A stretch of 56,317 nt of DNA from JBJXHB01 sp046160725 (lineage in GTDB: Bacteria; Pseudomonadota; Gammaproteobacteria; Burkholderiales; Burkholderiaceae_C): assembly GCA_046160725.1 (NCBI GenBank), contig JBJXHB010000200.1, forward strand, positions 1-56,317. Direction: 5' to 3'. The position numbers were made by a program, and so were the translations under genes. The notes under the pieces are model-generated. The model was not told the origin of the DNA and did not search any database. It worked only from the letters and a program-made list of their open reading frames with translations. This document shows positions 6,857 to 15,862 of the stretch, piece after piece; positions within the stretch are counted from its first letter, which is position 1; each line of letters opens with the position of its first letter.

Positions 6857-7969
6857 TCAGCGTCTGAAGTTGCCGTCGGCGCCGATGATGGACAGGTCGG
6901 AGTACTCCAGGCCTGTGTGATCGTTGGGGCCGAAGGTCAGCTCCAGGCCGCCGATGTCGAGCTTCTTCATCGACTCAAGCGCGGTCTTGATCTTGTCGCG
7001 GGTCGGGTCCTTGCCGGCACGCCGCAGGGCCTCGACCAGCACCTTGGCGGCGGCGAAGCCCTCGACCATGGCCGGCGTGATGTCGGTCTTGCCGCCCTTG
7101 GCCTTCAGCAGGTCGCCGAGTTCCTTGATGAGCGGTGCGGCCATCGAGCGCTCGTAGGGGAACACCTGGCTGACCACGGTGCCGCGGGCATGCTCGCCCA
7201 GGGCCTTGACGAAGCCGGAGGCGGCGTTGTTGCTCAGGGTGACGATCTGGGCCTTGGACCCGGCCGCTCGCAGCGCCTTGACGCCGTCCACGACATGGGT
7301 GCCGGCGCCGATGAAGACCACCGCCTGCGCGTTGGCGGCCACGATCTTGGGCACGATGGGTGCAAAGTCCGGCTTGGCCCGGCTGTACTTCTCCTGCACC
7401 ACGGGCTTGGTCTTGGAGGCCGCAAAGCCCTTGAGCGCCCCCGCGGCGCCGTCGTTGCCGAAGCTGTCGTCGCTCTGCAGCAGCGCGATCCGCTCCAGTC
7501 CGACCAGGTGCAGGTGCCGCACGGCGCGCTCGGCCTCGCGCTGGTAGGTGGCCCGCACGTTGAAGACCCAGGGATGCACCGGGTCGTGCAGCGTCATGGC
7601 CCCGGTGGACGGCGCGATCAGCGGCACCTTGCGGTCCTTCAGGATCGGCATGATGGCCTCGCTCTGTGGCGTGCCCCGATTGAAGAACAGCGCCACCACG
7701 CCCTGGTCGATCAGCTTGCTGGCGTTCTCGGCCGCCAGCTTGGGGTCGAACTTGTCGTCCAGCGAGATCAGCTCGATGGCCTGGCCGTTGACGCCGCCGC
7801 GCGCATTGACGGCATCCAGGTAGACCTTGGCGCCATCGGTGCCCTCCTTGACACCCGAGGCGACGGGCCCAGTGAAGCTGGAGGTCTGGCCGACCCTGAT
7901 CTGGGCCAGGCCGACAGTCGGCACGGCGATGACGAGGGCGGCGACGAGGGCGCGATACGACTGCGACAT
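6857..7969 (-). CDS. Orphan ABC transporter substrate-binding protein, LivK family
   Basis: A 370-residue exported protein. Residues 1-22 form a signal peptide ending VGLA, and the mature protein begins IRVGQTSSFTGPVASGVKEG, typical of branched-chain-type binding proteins. The ATG at 7969 is chosen because AGGAG lies about nine bases upstream; an ATG three codons earlier would leave no spacing. It stands alone with no permease or ATPase next to it, so it must share a transporter (possibly the one at 1.8-5.5 kb) or serve as a sensor. It is divergent from the tandem uvrA gene. A strong hairpin sits in its leader at 7990-8013. Confidence 0.85.
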   Translation of the reverse strand: MSQSYRALVAALVIAVPTVGLAQIRVGQTSSFTGPVASGVKEGTDGAKVYLDAVNARGGVNGQAIELISLDDKFDPKLAAENASKLIDQGVVALFFNRGTPQSEAIMPILKDRKVPLIAPSTGAMTLHDPVHPWVFNVRATYQREAERAVRHLHLVGLERIALLQSDDSFGNDGAAGALKGFAASKTKPVVQEKYSRAKPDFAPIVPKIVAANAQAVVFIGAGTHVVDGVKALRAAGSKAQIVTLSNNAASGFVKALGEHARGTVVSQVFPYERSMAAPLIKELGDLLKAKGGKTDITPAMVEGFAAAKVLVEALRRAGKDPTRDKIKTALESMKKLDIGGLELTFGPNDHTGLEYSDLSIIGADGNFRR

Positions 7970-7989
7970 CCGGAGCATCTCCTGTCCAT

Positions 7990-8013
7990 GGGCCGGCCTG
8001 CAAGGGCCGGCCC
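7990..8013 (-). promoter_or_regulatory. Leader hairpin upstream of the orphan binding-protein gene
   Basis: GGGCCGGCC (7990-7998) and GGCCGGCCC (8005-8013) form a 9-bp stem with a 6-base loop, ending about 15 bases upstream of the Shine-Dalgarno of the minus-strand gene. It could stabilise the mRNA or modulate initiation; no known riboswitch pattern is recognisable. Confidence 0.35.
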
Positions 8014-8112
8014 GGTTGGCCTGCGGTGGGGCATTGTGGGGCAGGCCGCCGCGCATGGGGATGCCGTCCATAGAATGGCCGGTTCCGCCCAGCGCCAACC
8101 CCCTCCCTAGCC

Positions 8113-11100
8113 GTGTCCTCCGGTGTCATCCGCATCCGCGGCGCCCGCCAGCACAACCTGAAGAACCTGGACCTGGACCTGCATACCGGCGAGATGACGG
8201 TGGTCACAGGCCCCAGCGGCTCGGGCAAGAGCAGCCTGGTCTTCGATACCTTGTATGCCGAGGGGCAGCGGCGCTATGTCGAGACCTTCTCGGCCTATGC
8301 GCGGCAGTTCCTGGACCGCATGGACCGACCGGCGGTCGACCGGGTGGATGGCATGCCGCCGGCGATTGCCATCGACCAGACCAACCCGGTGCGGACATCG
8401 CGGTCCACGGTGGGCACGATGACCGAGGTCAACGATCATCTGAAACTGCTGTTCGCCAGGGCCGGCCAGCTGTTCGACCGCGAGACCGCGTTGCCGGTGC
8501 AGCACGACACCGCCGACAGCATCGTGGCCGACTTGCTGACGCGCGTCGCGGCGGCCGGCGAGGCCCGACTGGTGCTGACTTTTCCGGTGCAGCTGCCCGG
8601 CAATGTCAGCGACGCCGAGGTTGAGCAGTGGTTGTCGGCCAGCGGCTTCAGCCGGGTACAGGGACGCCGCGAGGCCGCCGGCTGCACCTGGCTGGACGTG
8701 GTGGCCGACCGCTTCCGCGCTGACCGCATCGACCGCACCCGCCTGGCCGAGGCGGTGGAGCTGGCGTTGCGACGCGGCGGCGGCCGGGTCGATGCCTGGG
8801 TCACCGGCGCCGATGGGGATGGCGGCTCCGCCGTGCCCACCTGGCGCTGGTCCACCGGTCTGCATTGCCCGCAAAGCGACCTGCGCTATGCCCAGCCGCA
8901 GCCGTCGCTGTTCTCCTTCAACTCGGCCTTCGGTGCCTGCGAGACCTGCCGTGGCTTCGGACGGGTCATCGGCATCGATTTCAATCTGGTCATACCGGAC
9001 CACCGGCGCACCCTGCGCAACGGCGCGATACGGACGTTCCAGACCGCCGCCTGGAAAGAGTGCCAGGACGACATGGAGCGCCATGCCGGCAACGCCGGCA
9101 TTCCGCGCGACACCGCCTGGAGCCAGCTGACGCCGGGCCAGGTGGACTGGGTGATCGAGGGCTCGCCGCACTGGAACGGCAAGTGGAACCAGCACTGGTA
9201 CGGCGTGCGCCGCTTCTTCCAGTACCTGGAGAGCAAGGCCTACAAGATGCACATCCGGGTGTTGCTGTCGCGTTACCGCAGCTACACCCCCTGTGGCGCC
9301 TGCGGCGGCGCGCGGCTGAAGACCGAAGCCCTGCTGTGGCGCATCGGCAGCGCGGCCGATGCCGACGGCGTGCTGGCGCCCGAGCGGCGCTTTCTGCCCA
9401 CCGGCACGCGCTGGAGCCGAGAGCATCTGCAGGCCTTGCCCGGCCTGACGCTGCACGACCTGATGCTGCTGCCGATCGAGCGGCTGCGGCGCTTCTTCGA
9501 TGGCCTCACGCTGTCCAGCGCCCTGCTGGACGAGGCGTTGAAGCTGCTGCTGTCCGAGGTGCGCATGCGGCTGCGCTACCTGTGCGATGTCGGCCTGGGC
9601 TACCTGACGCTGGACCGGCAAAGCCGCACGCTGTCCGGCGGCGAGGTGCAGCGCATCAACCTGACCACCGCACTCGGCACGTCGCTGGTCAACACCCTGT
9701 TTGTGCTGGACGAGCCCAGCATCGGCCTGCATCCGCGGGACATGGGCCGCATCGTCGAGGCCATGCATCGCCTGCGCGATGCCGGCAACACCCTGGTGGT
9801 GGTCGAGCACGACCCGGCGGTGATGCTGGCGGCGGACCGCCTGATCGACATGGGCCCCGGCCCCGGCGAGCGCGGCGGGCGCATCGTCTTCGACGGCACA
9901 CCGGACCAGGTGCGCAGCGCCGACACCCTGACCGGCGCCTACCTGGGCGGCCGGCGCCAGGTCGGCATCGGCTTGCGTCGTTTCGTCGGCGAGGGGCAGC
10001 CCAAGCTGATCGTGGAAGGTGCGCGCGAGCACAACCTGAAGCACCTGGACGTCGCCTTTCCGCTGCAGCGGCTGACCGTGGTGACGGGCGTCAGCGGCTC
10101 GGGCAAGAGCACACTGGTGCAGGACGTGCTGGTGCCGGCGCTGCTGCGGCATTTCGGCAAGCCCACCGACAACGCCGGCGCGCACGATCGGCTGCTGGGT
10201 GCGGACCATCTCAGCGACGTGGTGTTCGTGGACCAGAGCCCGATCGGCAAGACCGCCCGGTCCAATCCCGTCTCCTACGTCGGCGCCTTCGACGCCATCC
10301 GTGCGTTGTTCGCGGCGGCGCCGCTGGCCCAGGAGCGCCACTACAGCGCGGGCATGTTCAGCTTCAATGCCGGCAATGGTCGCTGCCCCGGCTGCGGCGG
10401 CTCGGGTTTCGAGCATGTGGAGATGCAGTTCCTCTCCGATGTCTACCTGCGCTGCCCGGATTGCGACGGTCGCCGCTTCCGCGGCGAGGTGCTGGAGGTG
10501 CGGCTGGTGCGCGGGCCGCAACAGCTCAGCGTGGCCGATGTGCTGGACCTCACCATCGGCGAGGCCTGCACCCTTTTCCGTGGCGATGCCGAGGTCATCG
10601 CCCGCTTGCAGCCGCTGGTGGAGGTGGGGCTGGACTACCTGCGCCTGGGCCAGCCGGTGCCCACGCTGTCCGGCGGCGAGGCCCAGCGGCTCAAGCTGGC
10701 CGGCTTCCTGGCCGAGGCCGCGGCCGGCAAAGGTGGTCGCGCCCTGCCGCCGGTGGCGCGCAAGGGCACGCTGTTCCTGTTCGACGAGCCGACCACGGGG
10801 CTGCACTTCGACGACATTGCCAAGCTGATGCGGTCGCTGCGGCGGCTGCTGGATGGCGGGCATTCACTGATCGTCATCGAGCACAACCTGGACGTCATCC
10901 GCAATGCCGACTGGCTGATCGACCTGGGGCCGGAGGGCGGCGACGCGGGTGGCGAGCTGGTGGCCGAGGGCACGCCGGAGGACCTGAAAGCGCATCCGAC
11001 ATCGCACACCGGACGCGCGCTGCGCGAATACGAGCGCACGATGGGCCTGGGTGATGCTGGCGGTGTTGTAGAGGAGGGCGTGCCGCTGCAGACCCTGCTG

Positions 11101-13845
11101 CGGGCACGGCGCCGGGCCGCGAACGAGCCTGAGGGCCCGATCCGCATCGTCAATGCCCGTGAGCACAACCTGAAGGCGATGTCGGTGGACGTGCCGCGCG
11201 GGCGGTTCTCGGTGATCACCGGCGTCAGCGGGTCGGGCAAGAGCACGCTGGCCTTCGACATCCTGTTCAACGAGGGCCAGCGCCGCTACCTGGAGTCGCT
11301 CAATGCCTATGCCCGCAGCATCGTCCAGCCGGCCGGCCGACCGGAGGTGGACGCGGTGTACGGCATACCGCCGACAGTGGCCATCGAACAGCGCCTGAGC
11401 CGCGGTGGCCGCAAGAGCACGGTCGCCACCACCACCGAGGTCTGGCACTTCCTGCGCCTGCTTTGGGTCAAGCTCGGCGCGCAGCGCTGCGTGCATGACG
11501 GCGCGCTGGTGCGGCCACAGAGCGTGGACAGCATCGCCGCGCAGCTGTTGGCCGAGCACCGCGGCCGCCACATCGGGCTTCTGGCGCCGCTGGTGGTCAA
11601 CCGCAAGGGCGTCTACACCGATCTGGCCAAATGGGCCCGCGCGCGTGGCCACACCCACCTGCGGGTCGACGGCGCCTTTCTGAAGCTGGACCCCTGGCCG
11701 CGGCTGGACCGCTTCAAGGAGCACACGCTGGAGCTGCCGGTGGCGGACATCGTGGTCGCGCCGCGGCACGAGGCCGAACTGCGCGATGCGCTGTCGCTGG
11801 CGTTGGACCTGGGCCGGGGTGTGGTCCATGTGCTGCATCCGCTGGACGGCCTGGCGGCGGCCATGGATGACGGTGGTGATGGCGCGGGCCTGGGCAGCGT
11901 TCAGGTGTTCTCGACCCGGAGGGCCTGCCCGACCTGCGGCACCAGCTACGCAGAGCCGGACCCGCGTCTGTTCAGCTACAACAGCCGGCACGGCTGGTGC
12001 CTGTCCTGCGTCGGCACCGGCCTGGCCCTGACACGCGAGCAGCGCAAGGCGCTGGACGAGTCCAACAACGAGCGCGACGACAAGGGGCGCGAGCAGTCGT
12101 TTCCGTCCGAGGAGCCGGCGGTCGAGGGCCTGGCCGGCGAGCCGTGCGGCGACTGCAACGGCACACGGCTGAACCCGGTGGCCCGCGCGGTGCAGTTCGA
12201 CGGCCGGCCGATCACCGAGGTGGCGGCATGGCCGGTCGCGCTGGCCGGTCAATGGGTGGAGGGCCTGGCGCTGGCGGGTCGTGATGCGCAGATCGCGCGC
12301 GACGTGGTGACCGAGATCGCCAGCCGCCTGCGCTTCCTGCAGGAGGTTGGGCTGGGCTACCTGACGCTGGACCGCGCGGCGCCGACGCTGTCCGGCGGCG
12401 AGGCCCAGCGCATCCGGCTGGCGGCCCAGCTCGGCAGCAACCTGCAGGGTGTGTGTTATGTGCTGGACGAGCCGACAATCGGCCTGCATCCGCGCGACAA
12501 CGCGGTGCTGCTCAAGGCGCTGAGCACCCTGGCGGAGCAGGGCAACACGCTGGTGGTGGTTGAGCATGACGAGGACACCATCCGCCGAGCCGACCATGTC
12601 ATCGACATCGGGCCCGGGGCCGGCAAGCGCGGTGGCACGCTGGTGGCCCAGGGCACGGTGAGCGACATCATGGGCCAGGCGGAGTCGATCACCGGCCGCT
12701 CGCTGGCCAATCCGCTGCGGCACCCGGTGCAACCGCGCCGCCCGATGTCCGGCGCGGGCCTGAGCTGGATGGCGATCCAGGGCGCGTCGTTGCACAACCT
12801 GGCCGGCATCGATGTGGCCGTGCCCTGCGGCCGGCTTGTGGTGGTGACGGGTGTCAGCGGCTCCGGCAAGAGCACGCTGGCGCGTGATGTGCTGCTGGCC
12901 AACCTGCAGCAGCGCGTCGGTGTCCGGTCGCCGGCGACCGACTGGATCGGCTGCCGCCGCATCGGCGGCCACGAGTCCCTGGCCCGGGTGCTGGAAGTCG
13001 ACCAGACGCCCATCGGCAAGACTCCCCGTTCCTGCCCGGCCACCTACATCGGCTTCTGGGACGCCATCAGGCGCCAGTTCACCGAGACGCTGGAGGCCAA
13101 GGCGCGCGGCTATGCCGCGGCACGCTTCTCGTTCAACACTGGCGACGGCCGTTGCCCGGCCTGCGAAGGCCAGGGCATGCGCACTGTGGCCATGAGCTTC
13201 CTGCCGGACGTCAAGGTGCCGTGCGACGTGTGCCACGGCCTGCGCTTCAACGCCGAGACCCTGGCGGTCAGCTGGCGCGGGCGCAGCGTGGGCGAGGTGC
13301 TGCGCATGGAGGTGGACGAGGCGGTCGGCTTCTTTGCGTCCATGCCGTCGATCGCCCATCCGCTGCGGCTGCTGCAGGATGTTGGCCTGGGTTACCTGAC
13401 GCTGGGCCAGCCGTCGCCGACGCTGTCCGGCGGCGAGGCGCAGCGCATCAAGCTGGTGACCGAGCTGAGCAAGGTGCGCGACCTGGATGCCACTGCCGCC
13501 AGCGTCGTGACGCCGGGTGATGTCGCCGCAGGCCCGGCGCGTCGGGCACCGCGGGCCTGGGCATCACCGCAGACGCTGTATGTGCTGGATGAGCCAACGG
13601 TCGGCCTGCACATGGCGGATGTCGAGCGATTGATCCGCGTGCTGCACCGCCTGGTCGACGGCGGCCACAGCGTGGTCGTGATCGAGCATGACCTGGACGT
13701 CGTCGCCGAGGCCGACTGGGTCATCGACCTGGGCCCGGAGGGCGGCGCCGGTGGCGGGCGGGTCGTGGCCGCCGGTACCCCAGAGGCGGTGGTCGCAGCG
13801 GGTACGGCGACCGGGCAGGCGTTGGGCCCGGTGCTGCGGCGCTAG
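8113..13845 (+). CDS. uvrA: Double-length UvrA-family ABC ATPase (two UvrA units in one chain)
   Basis: A 1910-codon protein, about twice the usual UvrA length of about 940. Residues 1 to about 985 and about 1008 to 1910 each resemble a whole UvrA. Four Walker A motifs start at Gly33, Gly659, Gly1037 and Gly1580, and four LSGGE signatures at Leu507, Leu852, Leu1426 and Leu1771. The UvrA C-terminal zinc-finger module (CPxC...CxxC) is intact in both halves. The N-terminal finger is intact in the second half (CPTC...CLSC), but the first half reads CPQS...CETC, losing one cysteine. UvrA normally dimerises to scan DNA for UvrB; a tandem chain could supply that dimer alone. Long UvrA proteins are known in proteobacteria, so this is probably a paralogue beside a normal uvrA elsewhere. 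The GTG start lacks a clear Shine-Dalgarno. Confidence 0.9.
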   Translation: MSSGVIRIRGARQHNLKNLDLDLHTGEMTVVTGPSGSGKSSLVFDTLYAEGQRRYVETFSAYARQFLDRMDRPAVDRVDGMPPAIAIDQTNPVRTSRSTVGTMTEVNDHLKLLFARAGQLFDRETALPVQHDTADSIVADLLTRVAAAGEARLVLTFPVQLPGNVSDAEVEQWLSASGFSRVQGRREAAGCTWLDVVADRFRADRIDRTRLAEAVELALRRGGGRVDAWVTGADGDGGSAVPTWRWSTGLHCPQSDLRYAQPQPSLFSFNSAFGACETCRGFGRVIGIDFNLVIPDHRRTLRNGAIRTFQTAAWKECQDDMERHAGNAGIPRDTAWSQLTPGQVDWVIEGSPHWNGKWNQHWYGVRRFFQYLESKAYKMHIRVLLSRYRSYTPCGACGGARLKTEALLWRIGSAADADGVLAPERRFLPTGTRWSREHLQALPGLTLHDLMLLPIERLRRFFDGLTLSSALLDEALKLLLSEVRMRLRYLCDVGLGYLTLDRQSRTLSGGEVQRINLTTALGTSLVNTLFVLDEPSIGLHPRDMGRIVEAMHRLRDAGNTLVVVEHDPAVMLAADRLIDMGPGPGERGGRIVFDGTPDQVRSADTLTGAYLGGRRQVGIGLRRFVGEGQPKLIVEGAREHNLKHLDVAFPLQRLTVVTGVSGSGKSTLVQDVLVPALLRHFGKPTDNAGAHDRLLGADHLSDVVFVDQSPIGKTARSNPVSYVGAFDAIRALFAAAPLAQERHYSAGMFSFNAGNGRCPGCGGSGFEHVEMQFLSDVYLRCPDCDGRRFRGEVLEVRLVRGPQQLSVADVLDLTIGEACTLFRGDAEVIARLQPLVEVGLDYLRLGQPVPTLSGGEAQRLKLAGFLAEAAAGKGGRALPPVARKGTLFLFDEPTTGLHFDDIAKLMRSLRRLLDGGHSLIVIEHNLDVIRNADWLIDLGPEGGDAGGELVAEGTPEDLKAHPTSHTGRALREYERTMGLGDAGGVVEEGVPLQTLLRARRRAANEPEGPIRIVNAREHNLKAMSVDVPRGRFSVITGVSGSGKSTLAFDILFNEGQRRYLESLNAYARSIVQPAGRPEVDAVYGIPPTVAIEQRLSRGGRKSTVATTTEVWHFLRLLWVKLGAQRCVHDGALVRPQSVDSIAAQLLAEHRGRHIGLLAPLVVNRKGVYTDLAKWARARGHTHLRVDGAFLKLDPWPRLDRFKEHTLELPVADIVVAPRHEAELRDALSLALDLGRGVVHVLHPLDGLAAAMDDGGDGAGLGSVQVFSTRRACPTCGTSYAEPDPRLFSYNSRHGWCLSCVGTGLALTREQRKALDESNNERDDKGREQSFPSEEPAVEGLAGEPCGDCNGTRLNPVARAVQFDGRPITEVAAWPVALAGQWVEGLALAGRDAQIARDVVTEIASRLRFLQEVGLGYLTLDRAAPTLSGGEAQRIRLAAQLGSNLQGVCYVLDEPTIGLHPRDNAVLLKALSTLAEQGNTLVVVEHDEDTIRRADHVIDIGPGAGKRGGTLVAQGTVSDIMGQAESITGRSLANPLRHPVQPRRPMSGAGLSWMAIQGASLHNLAGIDVAVPCGRLVVVTGVSGSGKSTLARDVLLANLQQRVGVRSPATDWIGCRRIGGHESLARVLEVDQTPIGKTPRSCPATYIGFWDAIRRQFTETLEAKARGYAAARFSFNTGDGRCPACEGQGMRTVAMSFLPDVKVPCDVCHGLRFNAETLAVSWRGRSVGEVLRMEVDEAVGFFASMPSIAHPLRLLQDVGLGYLTLGQPSPTLSGGEAQRIKLVTELSKVRDLDATAASVVTPGDVAAGPARRAPRAWASPQTLYVLDEPTVGLHMADVERLIRVLHRLVDGGHSVVVIEHDLDVVAEADWVIDLGPEGGAGGGRVVAAGTPEAVVAAGTATGQALGPVLRR

Positions 13846-13885
13846 ACATCTCCGCGCCGGCGCTGGCGCTGGCGGGCCGTGTGCC

Positions 13886-14470
13886 TTACATCAGGTGTTG
13901 CGGTGACGGGCAGTGCAGGGCGTCGCCGCGCGTGTCAGCGCCTGCGGGCTGCAGATTCATCAGCAGCAGCGCCCGAGTCTGCATGGACACCGCATCGTCA
14001 TGGTCGCCGCAGCGGTCGAGCACGTCGCTGACGCGCAGCAGAACCTTGACCTCCCACTGCGGGTCGCTGACCTGGGCGGCCATGCTGGCCGCCTCGAAAG
14101 CATGGTCGCGCGCCCGTTCCCGTGCGGCATTGCCGCGCCGCGACTCCTCGGCGTCGGCCGCATCGGCGGTGGCGCAGGCGGTCTCGGCGCATTCGCACAT
14201 CAACTCGACCGCGATGTCCATCGTCGCCAGGGCACGCGACCAGCGCAGGGCCTGCTCCAGGTGCGACTCGGCGTCTTCCAGGGCGCCCAGCGCAGCCAGG
14301 CAACGTGCCACCTGGACCAGGGCCTGGCTCATTGGCAGGGGATGGCCGTGCCGCTCGGCGGCGTCCAGGGTCCGTACCGCCTGGCACAACTGGTCCCGCG
14401 CCTGAGCGTCCATCAGCAGGGGGCGGCCACGCGTGGAACCGTCCTGGGGCATCGGAGCAAGCTGAGACAT
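13886..14470 (-). CDS. TPR-like helical repeat protein, function unknown
   Basis: A 194-residue soluble, Ala/Leu/Glu-rich protein. Two to three helix pairs look like tetratricopeptide repeats: ALVQVARCLAALGALEDAESH followed by LEQALRWSRAL, and LLRVSDVLDRCGDHDDAVSMQ (positions quoted only in part). No signal peptide, DNA-binding motif or catalytic residue is visible. The ATG at 14470 is preferred over an upstream in-frame ATG because AGGA lies six bases before it. Its start faces the TRAP transporter genes and its end converges on the tandem uvrA. CCCTAGGATGC, a possible -10 region, lies 27 bases upstream. A scaffold or regulator role is possible but unsupported. Confidence 0.65.
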   Translation of the reverse strand: MSQLAPMPQDGSTRGRPLLMDAQARDQLCQAVRTLDAAERHGHPLPMSQALVQVARCLAALGALEDAESHLEQALRWSRALATMDIAVELMCECAETACATADAADAEESRRGNAARERARDHAFEAASMAAQVSDPQWEVKVLLRVSDVLDRCGDHDDAVSMQTRALLLMNLQPAGADTRGDALHCPSPQHLM

Positions 14471-14781
14471 CGTGGGTCCTGGAGGTGTGATGGCGTCGCA
14501 TCCTAGGGGCGCAGGGCGCCTGGGCATCCCCCCTGGGTGCGGGGGTGGCGGGCTTCGGCACCGCAGTTGCGGGGGATGGTGCCGGCCGGTCGTGATGCCG
14601 TCGCGTGATGCGGGTCACGGCGCACCGCCGGGCCGGCGCCGCCCCCAAGGCAAGGCGGCGCGGGCGGACCCTTCGGGTCGCTGCGGCGGACGCTTCGCGT
14701 CCTCGTTTTCGACGACTCCCGCTGCGCGGAGGCTCGGTCACAATCGCGGCAGATCCTGGCTTCCCCTCTTGGAGTGCTGAC
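14471..14781. other. Intergenic region with tandem TTC-loop hairpins upstream of the TRAP operon
   Basis: No convincing gene lies in these 311 bases. Two neighbouring 5-bp hairpins, GACCC-TTC-GGGTC (14667-14679) and GACGC-TTC-GCGTC (14689-14701), sit in a G+C-rich stretch. The first closes as a cUUCGg tetraloop. The dctP ribosome-binding site GGAG is at 14771-14774. The left part carries the candidate -10 region of the minus-strand TPR-like gene (14498-14508). Confidence 0.5.
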
Positions 14782-15810
14782 ATGCGCCACATCCCCAATC
14801 GTTTGATCGCAGCGCTGGCCTTGGCCGGCGCCTTGGCCGGCGTGTCCATGCCGGCAGCCGCCCAGACCACGATCACCATGTCGTCCTGGGTCCCACCGAG
14901 CCACAGCCTGACGCTGGTGCAGCAAGAGTGGTGCGCGCTGCTGGAGCAGAAGGTGCCGGGCAAGGTCAAGTGCAATCAGCTGCCGCGCGCTGCCGCGGCG
15001 GCTCCGGCAACCTTTGATGCCGTCCGTAACGGACTTGCCGACCTGTCCTTCACCGTGCACGGCTACACCCCGGGTCGTTTCGCGACCACCCAGGTCGCCG
15101 AGTTCCCCTTCCTGGGCGACAACGCCGAGCCGATCTCGGTGGCGTTCCAGCGCATCTATGCCAAGTCACCGGCCATGCAGGACGAGCACAAGGGCGTCAA
15201 GGTGCTCGCCGTCTTCACCCATGGGCCCGGCATCGTGTTCAACACCAAGCGCGCGGTCACCAAGTTCGAGGACCTGCAGGGCATGAAATGGCGCGTCGGT
15301 GGCGGCATGGTCAACGAACTCGGCAAGGCCCTGGGCATGAACATCACGCTCAAGCCGGCGCCGGAGAGCTATGAGCTGCTGTCATCCGGCGTCATGGACG
15401 GCACGCTGTTCCCGGCCGAGTCGGTGGAGAGCTTCCGCATCTCCAAGCTGATTCGCCATGCCACCATCTTCCCGGGCGGGCTGTACAACACCAGCTTCGT
15501 CTTCATGATGAACCAGGCCAAGTACGACGGGCTGCCGGCCGACGTGAAGAAGGCCGTGGACGAACTCTCCGGCGAGTTCGCCGCCCGCATGATCGGCCGG
15601 TCCTGGGACAAGGTGGACCGCCGTGGCCTGGCCGTGATGCAGGCCGAGGGCGTGACCATGACCAAGGCCGATGCGGCACTGGTCAAGACGGTCACCGACA
15701 AGACCTCGGGCCTGGTGGACAACTGGGCCAAGGGCGCCGAGGCCAAGGGCATGAAGGATCCCAAGAAGGTGCTGGCCGACCTGCGCGCCGAGATTGCCAA
15801 GCTGCAGTAG
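14782..15810 (+). CDS. dctP: TRAP transporter periplasmic solute-binding protein, DctP family
   Basis: A 342-residue exported binding protein. Residues 1-27 are a signal peptide (hydrophobic core, MPAAA cleavage region). The mature protein starts TTITMSSWVPPSH, as in DctP proteins. Arg171 in GMKWRVGGG matches the conserved arginine that salt-bridges the ligand carboxylate. GGAG seven bases before the ATG at 14782 decides the start over the longer open frame. It is followed by the small and large membrane subunits, giving a complete sodium-driven importer for an organic acid of unknown identity. Confidence 0.88.
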   Translation: MRHIPNRLIAALALAGALAGVSMPAAAQTTITMSSWVPPSHSLTLVQQEWCALLEQKVPGKVKCNQLPRAAAAAPATFDAVRNGLADLSFTVHGYTPGRFATTQVAEFPFLGDNAEPISVAFQRIYAKSPAMQDEHKGVKVLAVFTHGPGIVFNTKRAVTKFEDLQGMKWRVGGGMVNELGKALGMNITLKPAPESYELLSSGVMDGTLFPAESVESFRISKLIRHATIFPGGLYNTSFVFMMNQAKYDGLPADVKKAVDELSGEFAARMIGRSWDKVDRRGLAVMQAEGVTMTKADAALVKTVTDKTSGLVDNWAKGAEAKGMKDPKKVLADLRAEIAKLQ

Positions 15811-15862
15811 TGCCGGCTTGCCCGGGTGAGACATCACCCGGAACGGAAAACCTGGCGACAAC

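Noticed and set aside
8107..13359. Two very long minus-strand frames (918 and 831 codons) opposite the tandem uvrA
   Set aside because: They mirror the codon positions of uvrA, have Gln/His/Arg-rich composition and match no family. Long antisense frames are expected at this base composition.
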